Assembly: GCA_001179505.1 (NCBI GenBank) | Contig: CDMY01000344.1 | Location: 49,414-111,654 of the forward strand | DNA length: 62,241 nucleotides | Source: Vitrella brassicaformis | Taxonomy: Eukaryota; Sar; Vitrellaceae | Reading direction: 5' to 3' | Part shown: in pieces, positions 55,601 to 62,241 of the stretch | How positions within the stretch are numbered: the first letter of the stretch is position 1 | How the letters are laid out: each line of letters begins with the position of its first letter | The notes under the pieces: model-generated | Database searches by the model: none | What the model saw: the letters and a program-made list of their open reading frames with translations, nothing else | What the model was told of the DNA's origin: nothing | Position numbers and translations under genes: made by a program

Positions 55601-58600
55601 GAGCAGACGCAGCGTCTCAAGAAGGCGTTCGACCTTTTCGACACCAACAAGCGGGGCACCATCTCCCTCGCAGCCTTCCGCGAGCTGCTCCGCGCCATTG
55701 ACGCCGACGCGACCGACACGGACGACCCCACCGCCACCCACATGCTGCACAAACTGGTGGAGAGGCACAAGGGGCCGCGGCCGCCGGGCCCATCCAGTGG
55801 TGCGATGAAGCTCAAGGGCATCCTCAACCCCGCCCCAGCAGTGCCGTCACCGCGGCTGATCGGATCACCGCAGCCAGGCCAGGGTCTCCCCACCACCACC
55901 CCCGCACATGACCCCATGGACCTGCTGGGCGGCTTCACGGCACCCCCACCCGTATCTGCACTCCCACCTACGGCAGCCATGGCGACGTCGCCACCTCCTG
56001 CTGCTGGTGGGGGTGGTGAGAATCGGCCGGTGTCGCGGTCGCCCTCCCCGCCTGGCGATGGGTGGGGGCTGGATGCACTGGATGACCTCCTGGGCGGGCC
56101 CAGCCCCACGACCAACGGGCCGATGGCGCCATCCCCCACCTCCCCTCCCCCTCTGGTGTCATCACCGCCATCCGCCGCCCCTGTCCCCGCCCCCACTCCC
56201 GCCCCCCTGACCAACGGCCCGGCCATGGCGTCCCGCTTTGATGCTCTCAGCAACCTGGGGGCAGTGGACGTCGGCCACTCGGCCAAGGACAAAGACAAAG
56301 ACAGGGATTCTCGGGAGAGGGAGAGGGAGAGGGAGAGGGAGGGCGTTTTGACCGAGGCTGACCTGCGGATCGAGCTGTCGTTTGAGGAGGTGCGGGAGGC
56401 GCTGGGCGAGGAGTCGCTGTACGCCATCCAGAGGGGCAGGTTCTTCGTCGTCCTCGCACTCGACGAGGCCGAGACCGTCAGGGCCGCCATGCACGTCAGA
56501 CAGGTGGGTGACACGACACTCAGAAAGAACGGTGGGATCAAGGGCATGTCTCCCTCCGCCCTGTTGTGTCAGGCTCAGCGCGGCCCGTCGGTTGTTCCCG
56601 GTGCCCACTCAGCGATTGCTCTCCGCAACCTGTCCTCCCGCTTCGCTCCCCTCGACGCCTCACCACCCTTCTTCGACACTGCCGATGGCAACGGAGCCCT
56701 CGGGGCGCCATCGCTGTCCAGGGGGCTGAGGGCGGCATCCTACCAGCAGGAGAGCGCCCACAGCTGCTGTCGCTTCCTCAACAGCGAGCTGCACTACTCT
56801 GACCGGCAGGTGGCGCTGTTAGTGCGGGCCCTGCAGCCCAATTCGTGTGACGAGAGACAGGTCGGTCCGTGGGATCGGTGGGCGTTGGTTCGCTCGTGTG
56901 TCATCTATGTGTCTATGCCGTGCGTCTTTTCCTTACACAGGAGTATTTCTTTGACGTGCGAAAGTGCCGTCGACGACGTCAGATACCCTGGCAGGGCACC
57001 CCTATAGCGAGGCTCTTCACCACGCCCGACGACTACGCCCTCCTGCAGTTCAGGGCAGTCGCCACCAAAGTGCGATCGGCATGCGTCAAACGGTCAGTCA
57101 GTCGTCACAATACACACAACACAACACAACACACCAGGTGAGGTGCATGGACATTGATTCATTCGGTCTGTGTGTTGTGATGTGATCGGTCGCCTCCACT
57201 GCAGTGGGTTGTCGCTGGTAGATGCCTTCCGTGCATTCGACCGGGACCGTGACGGCATCCTCAAGCCGGCAGAGGTCTACGCCGGCCTTAAGTGGCTCGG
57301 TGTGGACATCGCACCTAACGAAATGCAGGTAGGTCTGTCCCTTCAGCTGCCTCTCCCTCCCTCCCTCCCTCCTTGACCCACACACACCATGACCATCTAT
57401 CCCCTCTCCCTGGCGTGTCTGTCTCGGTGTCAGGACATCCTCCGTCACATCGACATGGACGGCAACGGCATCGTGACGGAGCACGACTTCACGGTAGCCC
57501 TCGCAGACCCATTCAAGCAGACCCAGCAGGGCGCCGCTGGCCGTGCCGCGGCCGTCAGCGGGCGGGACAAGCTGTCGGGTGCCGAGGACAGTGACGAGGA
57601 CGAAGGGTTTGGCGCATTCCCCACAGAGGGGCTGCCCTCCATACCATCAGGTCAACCACACACAAGCACCATCACAGACGGACCACCCATCATTACCATC
57701 CTTGTCTGTCTGTTCGCCTGGTGTGCAGAGAGTGACCTGAGCCGCTACACGTCCGAGTGGAACCGTGCTGGCGGGTCGGGGCCCAACCTGATGGCGCCCG
57801 CCCTCCTCCGCCGCCTCAAGGTCAAGCTGCAGCCCCACACGCAGTTCCAACTGATCTGGGCGACGGAGCCATCCCAGGCCGTCCACCAGATGCCGGTGTC
57901 CATCTGGGCGCCCGACGGGCTGGAGGGGAAGCGGTCTACGCTGCGGAGGAACAGGGTGCGGATCTGTTTGGGGCACTATGTCATCGAGGGGTATGACATG
58001 CAGACCGTCGCCAATGCGGCTGCAGGGGCTGGGAGCCAAGGAGTGGCGCGGGTGAGGGAGGGAGGGAGAGAGGGAGGGAGAGAGGCGGATACAGATGGAT
58101 GGCTGACACTCCTCTCGTGTGTGATTGTTTGTGTATATGTCTGTATAATTGTGTGTGTGTATGTGTGTGTGTGTGTGTGTGTGTTTGTTGTCCACCCACT
58201 CCCCAGGATCCTGTGGGTCCGATGGTGTTTGAGTTCACGGACACGGGTGTGTCTGGGCTGGCCGAGAGCCCCATCCTCAAGCCACTAGTCGACACACTCC
58301 TGCCCCTGCCCGTCAGGTTCAGACAGGTATGTCGGTATCCATCCTCACACACATGCTGCGCTGCAGGGCAGGGCAGGGCAGGGCCACCACACCAATCCTG
58401 TCAAGCAATGCAATCATGCCATGCCCTCCTCTGCCTCTCCTGCCTGCCTTGTGTCCATCAATGTCTGTCAGGTTGGCACGGATGCGTCTGGGCGCGCCCC
58501 CCTGCACCTGTGGTCGCCCGTGCCGCCCACCAATGACTACGTCGCCCTCGGCCTCATCGCCACCACGGGCGACTCCACCCCTCCCCCCCTCACCGCCATC

Positions 58601-58978
58601 CGCTGCATCCCACGCAAGTGGACCGCACCCTCGCCCGTGCCGCCCAGGAAACTCGCAGACCTCCACACATCAGGCGGCGGCAAGGTCACGTCGACGGCCA
58701 AGGGCGCCCTCTCCATCTGGGCCGTCACCTCCATGCAGCTGCTCGCGGCGGTGCCTGGCGGCTCGCTGCCACGGGAGAGGGGCGGGGAGGCCTTCGTGGA
58801 GCTCAAGTACAATAAGTTCGGCATCGAGCCGGACCGGCTGGGCTTCCGGGTATCGGGGGACTTGTTGTCTGGGGGCGATGAGCAGCGGGGCGACGGCGAC
58901 AAGGAGATCCCCAGGATAATGAAGAGGGGCGCGAGCAAGGCCGGTTCCACTATGTCGGGCATACTGGGGCTCAAGTGA
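41887..58978 (+). CDS. Giant DUF3638-type NTPase/helicase-like protein with EF-hands and VPS62-like domain
   Basis: About 30 exons over 17 kb, encoding several thousand residues, from MATSIWRTPEFIDYYAVDFF to GSTMSGILGLK. The first two thirds contain conserved but unnamed regions, e.g. SFWLLVYRLLYKPHATNFRT and NEDDSFTGIQRIDKREKTKT. The DUF3638 block follows: Walker A MIMGAGKTTVVAPLLALLL (about 51067), VVLASPTSIKSLLLKF, Walker B SGVLLIDEVDLILHP (about 51776), LGFSGTPSELLPLELGQC (about 53336), LIDTGAHITGLTNLEVAHYL, FTFYDQV joined to HTTGQDIKQA, and KDMVFRDYAQGAFRMRGIGN. Together these form an SF2-like pair of lobes known from fungal, ciliate and apicomplexan giant proteins of unknown role. Then come a Glu/Gln-rich linker (54580-54970), a degenerate EF-hand (DTNKRGTISLAAF), a Pro-rich stretch, EF-hands DRDRDGILKPAE and DMDGNGIVTEHD, and a VPS62/DUF946-like end (GRAPLHLWSPVPPTNDYVAL, ALSIWAVTSMQLLAAVPGG). 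The 300-N gap probably lies in an intron. Confidence 0.85.
44365..44664. other. Assembly gap (300 N) followed by a 19-G run
   Basis: Exactly 300 N, a length typical of a placeholder, after '..TTTGTGTGT' and before 19 consecutive G. The preceding exon ends at a donor (GAACAG|GTCTGT, about 44286) and the next begins after CACAG at about 44693 in compatible phase. The gap is therefore most simply intronic, though a small exon could be hidden. Confidence 0.95.
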
Positions 58979-59810
58979 TGGATCGATGGATGGATGGACG
59001 GCACTAGCTGCGGGGTGCCCTGTAGAGTCTATCTGAGCCGCGTGTGTCTGTGTGTGTCTTTTGTGTGAAGGCGATGGGACCGATGTGTGTGTGTGTGTGT
59101 GTGTAAAGCTATCGTCTATATAATACCATTAATACCATTAATACCAGTCGTATGTCTGTCTGTATGTGTAGTACGCGTAGTATATGCCCACCTGCATGCC
59201 TCAAAATGTGTGTGTGCATGGCCTCCAAATTTGGGAGGTGCATTGCATTTCATGCCAGCACAGTCCAGGAGCAATTCATGCGTGTGCAATGCCATGCCTG
59301 CACATGTGTGCCGTTTTGTCCGACTCACTCACTCGTGTAAGTACGTCTGGGTGTCTGCCTCAACATATGAATATCGCAGGAGGTCGATCCTCGCCGGCCT
59401 GCCCAGGATGTCGGCCGCTAACGGCGTTGCGTCCGGCCAAGTTGCGGAGGAGGAAAGGAGGGCAGATCCGACAATCAGCCTCGCGCTTGCCTACATGTAC
59501 ACAATGTGCGTGCGTGCATCATGATGGCCTCCAAATTTGGGAGGTGCATTGCAATGCAGCACAGTCCAGGAGCAATTCATGCGTGTGCAATGGCATGCCT
59601 GCACATGTGTGCCGTTTTGTCCGACTCACTCGTGTACATGGGTGTCCCTGCTCAACATGACTAATATCGCAGCTGCGCGCGGGGTCGATCCTCGCCGGCC
59701 TGCCCAGGATGTCGCGGCCGCTAACGGCATTGCGTACGGCCAAGTTGTTGGGGAGCAAACAAGGGCAGATCAAGCAAATAAGGGCAAATCAGATCCGTCA
59801 GAGACGAACG
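58979..59810. other. Intergenic region upstream of the reeler-like gene
   Basis: Holds (TG)n at 59082-59103, a triple ATTAATACC-type repeat at 59122-59145 and the 305-bp tandem duplication annotated separately. The second duplication unit reaches to about 20 bp before the ATG at 59811, so it likely supplies the 5' UTR or promoter. Confidence 0.5.
59221..59790 (+). repeat. Direct tandem duplication, 305-bp period
   Basis: Unit 1 starts GCCTCCAAATTTGGGAGGTG at 59221 and unit 2 starts with the same 20 bases at 59526. Both contain CACAGTCCAGGAGCAATTCA, TGCACATGTGTGCCGTTTTG, AATATCGCAG and GGTCGATCCTCGCCGGCCTG followed by CCCAGGATGTCG..GCCGCTAACGGC. They diverge near their ends. Confidence 0.85.
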
Positions 59811-60395
59811 ATGACGGCTCCGCGCTTGTCGGTGGCTTTGCTTCTCCTGTGCGCGCAGTCGGTGAAGTGCTTCCCCTTCCAGCCTGGCAGCTGCCGAGGC
59901 CCAGGATCACCCCGAGCACCTCACCCAGACTTCGAGGGCACCACACTCGGCGGCAGAGATACATTGGACGACAGCGATTACCGAGTTGACATCGGCCTGG
60001 ACCCAAACACGGGCACGCCGACAGTCAAGGCAAGCCAACGGGGAGAAAAGGTTGTCTGTTTGTGTACGTGTGTGTGTGGTGTGGGTGTGCAGATCCAGAC
60101 GGTCAACGACGCCACGTACCGCGGCATCCTCGTGCGTGCCGACGACGGTGTCTTCGCTGGCCTCACCGACGATCTGCAGCGCCTCACATGCCCACCCGGG
60201 TTCGACAGTGACGAGCAGCCCTCCCCATCGACCGAGGCGACGAACTCCGTCGGCCACAACTCGCGAACCGACAAGACGGGCCACGTGCTGACGCTGGAGG
60301 GCCTGACCCAGGGAGAGGTGGAAGTGAGGGTGTGGCTGCTGCAGCAGTTCAGTGGTCCGTGGTTTCAATTCGCTGGCACGATTGACGTGCCGTAG
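59811..60395 (+). CDS. Small secreted reeler-like domain protein
   Basis: ATG 59811 starts a signal peptide, APRLSVALLLLCAQSVKCFP. The rest is a single domain: DSDYRVDIGLDPNTG, then ATYRGILVRADDGVFAGL, LTCPPGFDSDEQ, NSVGHNSRTDKTGHVLTLEG and GEVEVRVWLLQQFSGPWFQF, with TAG at 60393-60395. The arrangement 'TYRGILV.A', Cys, 'VGH....KT', 'GEV..R.W..Q.F..PW' resembles the reeler (reelin N-terminal) fold of secreted and defence proteins in animals and some protists. A TG-rich intron probably runs from AAAAG|GTTGTC (about 60049) to CAG|ATCCAG (about 60092). It is in frame whether or not it is removed, so the junction is uncertain. Length about 180 residues. No transmembrane anchor. Confidence 0.7.
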   Translation: MTAPRLSVALLLLCAQSVKCFPFQPGSCRGPGSPRAPHPDFEGTTLGGRDTLDDSDYRVDIGLDPNTGTPTVKASQRGEKVVCLCTCVCGVGVQIQTVNDATYRGILVRADDGVFAGLTDDLQRLTCPPGFDSDEQPSPSTEATNSVGHNSRTDKTGHVLTLEGLTQGEVEVRVWLLQQFSGPWFQFAGTIDVP

Positions 60396-61056
60396 TGTGG
60401 ATGACGGTGCTGAGGGCAGGGACACGTTGAGCAGAGAGACCTTTGCCAATGGCGCAGGGCAGATGGAGTGCTGTACTGTGACATGCCGTGGCTCTGAATT
60501 CGTGGATCCGTCTGCCTGTTCATATCTCATGATCTGTACAGTGATTTGTATATTTGTTGATCTGTATTTGTCTGGACAGACAAGACAGATGGGGAGTTTT
60601 TGACTGGACATGACATGACATGTGTGCGCTGCAGTGCATTAGACGCATGTGTGTGTGTGTGTGTGTATGGTATGATATGATTGACGCGTGTGCGTTGTGC
60701 TTGTGTGTGGGGCATAGTACGATGTGTGTGATCTACCAGCTGGGACACAGAAGGAACCAAAGCAATGGTGATTTATCAGTCAATCAACAATGTCATTGGC
60801 TGACACGTACGAGTAAGTCATTAATGCATTCACCGCAACCTCACTGCCGGCCAGCCCAAAACTGAGGCAGGCAGTCAGGCAGGCAGTCCAATTCAATCCC
60901 GTCCCGTCAGTCACTCATGTACAACGAACGGATGTCCTCACTCATCGATTGATTGCCTCCCATCCCATCACCACTCACTGTACAAATAGGCCTCTCTCGC
61001 CATGACATGCCGCATCGCATCGCATCACAGGTGCGCACCACACGAGAAGCTACTTA
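60396..61056. other. Convergent intergenic region
   Basis: 3' flanks of the reeler-like gene and the SNARE gene. Contains (TG)n at 60649-60666 and CAGG/CAGT tracts at 60865-60890. No gene seen. Confidence 0.6.
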
Positions 61057-61987
61057 CTACGTCTGCGGGACCTGATTATTGATGCCATCGACATCGGGAA
61101 CGCTCATCTGCCCAGGAGCGACACCTGACCAACAAACACACCACATACACAGCCAGCCGGGTATGGTATTGCTTGTGTCCGGCGCTCCCTCGCTCCCCTG
61201 CTCACTGTGTGCGACTCGTCCGCTTCGTCCGTAGAGCATCCACATGAGGAAGAACATGAAGACGACGAACCCCGCCATGTACCACATGTGACGACCACTC
61301 TGCACACGGAGGATCCAGACAGAGAAAGACACTCGCTCGTTGCTTGGATGCCCTCTTGGCTCTCGTGTGCCCGTGTGTGTGCGCGTCAGGCGTGCTCACC
61401 TTACTCTTGACCATTTCGCCCAGCTTCTTCATTGTGGTGCCCATCATGGCACCGACCTTGTCGAAACTACCGGACTGCAGTCGACAGACACACACAGGTC
61501 GCAAGCACAACACTATTGAATGCTGCTCCCCTGGCTGACGCCTGCATCCAGGTGTTTCCTTACCAGGCCATCGAGGATGGTGTTTGACTCTCTCACTTGA
61601 TCCTTGATAGCATGACCCAACTGAAGCAGCAGCAGCAGCAGCAGCAGCAAGAGAGAGAGAGAAACCAACAGAACAGAGTCCAAGGCTGTTTGCTTGCGTG
61701 TATGTGTGTGTGCGCGCGTGTGTTTGGGCACCTCTTTGAGTGTGGAGACTTTGCCCTCCAGGTCTTCGATGTATCTGTCATTCTCCTGCTCCATCATGGC
61801 CTCGGAGTGGTGCGCATACCTCTCCTGCTCCTGGTCGCGCCGCTTCGAGTAATTCGAAAACAGAGCGGCGCGCTGGTCGACCTCGAACCTGCACACAACC
61901 ACACACCAAAGCAGCGTTCAGAAGAAACCGACAGGCGCCGTGTGGGAGTGGTTGTCCCTCCCTCCCTCTCTGTTACCTGTTCGCCAT
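61057..61987 (-). CDS. BET1-like Qc-SNARE
   Basis: Small minus-strand gene in about six exons. MANR (ATG 61987) joins FEVDQRAALFSNYSKRRDQE, then HHSEAMMEQENDRYIEDLEG with KVSTLKE, LGHAIKDQVRESNTILDGL, SGSFDKVGAMMGTTMKKLGE, and after the next junction SGRHMWYMAGFVVFMFFLMW, a single C-terminal membrane anchor. A short tail ends NNQVPQT at 61057-61059. 'ENDR....L..K...LK.L...I...V...N..L......FD.....+G.TM..L' followed by one membrane helix is the BET1/SFT1 pattern of ER-Golgi Qc-SNAREs. Aligning to animal BET1 (..DSQFD..) puts Ser at the zero-layer position (GSF) where Gln is usual. The lumenal tail of about 30 residues is longer than in animal BET1. Confidence 0.85.
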
Positions 61988-62241
61988 CCTCTGCTTGAAG
62001 ACGTTTCTATCGGTCATACAGCAGTGCTCATCAATAGCTCACGCTCCGCAGCACAAAGCAAGAATATCACACCTTCCCTGTTGGCCCACGTCAGATTCAA
62101 GCTCGCAAATGAAAGCAGCGATGAATATCCTCCTGTTTGCTGCATCTGCCCTCTGCGTGCTGCGTGTTGCGTGTTGCGTGTCCGGGTTGCATGTTAGGGT
62201 GCGTGTTTTCATGTTGGACAGACCGACAGGGGACTTGGCCG
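61988..62241. other. Region upstream of the BET1-like gene
   Basis: Promoter/5' UTR side of the SNARE gene. It shows a (TGCGTGT)n-like tract at 62154-62178. No gene seen to the window edge. Confidence 0.4.

Noticed and set aside
60649-60666. TG microsatellites as a novel element
   Set aside because: TG/CA runs occur throughout introns and spacers of this genome. Individually they carry no specific signal.

Overview
This window is nuclear DNA of a GC-rich, intron-dense protist. Nearly every gene is split by short introns (tens to about 200 nt) that start GTGAG, GTAGG or GTAAG. Their 3' parts are rich in TG/CT microsatellite and end in CAG or TAG. I infer an alveolate, most likely a chromerid such as Vitrella brassicaformis. 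The reasons are the intron style, a giant DUF3638/EF-hand protein of the alveolate type, and a membrane transporter with a signal-plus-transit-like leader suited to a complex plastid. The species is inference. No bacterial, viral, CRISPR, rRNA or tRNA locus was recognised.

Layout, left part (0-27.6 kb): a minus-strand polytopic membrane protein that may run off the left edge; a plus-strand organelle-type DEAD-box helicase with degenerate motifs; a plus-strand ankyrin-like gene; a minus-strand VTT/SNARE-associated (TMEM41/64-like) membrane protein divergent from a plus-strand secreted insulysin-like M16 peptidase; a minus-strand EamA/DMT transporter; a plus-strand cold-shock-domain RNA-binding protein; a minus-strand jacalin-type lectin with an acidic tail; a minus-strand paralogue of the ankyrin-like gene, so the pair forms an inverted duplication about 17 kb apart; and a plus-strand gene of unknown function carrying an in-frame TAG.

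Middle part (27.6-39.3 kb): a recombination-scarred repeat region. Two minus-strand units and one plus-strand gene share the same 3' modules: a coiled-coil exon, short Pro/Tyr-rich exons, and a last exon encoding a Cys-rich tail. The plus-strand gene starts with a recognisable Cactin core, has lost the Cactin C-terminal domain, and carries a tandemly amplified 96-nt exon with its intron (two copies before the core, four after it). A degenerate further copy lies near 37.4-38.8 kb.

Right part (39.3-62.2 kb): two minus-strand genes of unknown function (one with an F-box-like stretch); a 17-kb plus-strand gene for a giant protein with DUF3638-type NTPase motifs, a Glu-rich linker, EF-hands and a C-terminal VPS62-like domain, interrupted by a 300-N assembly gap; a small secreted reeler-like protein behind a 305-bp tandem duplication; and a minus-strand BET1-like Qc-SNARE with Ser at the ionic-layer position.

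The genes do not form one pathway. Recurrent themes are membrane traffic (VTT protein, BET1-like SNARE, VPS62-like domain), secreted or surface proteins (M16 peptidase, lectin candidate, reeler-like protein) and RNA handling (helicase, CSD protein, Cactin core). All exon boundaries were read by eye from GT-AG sites and reading phase.
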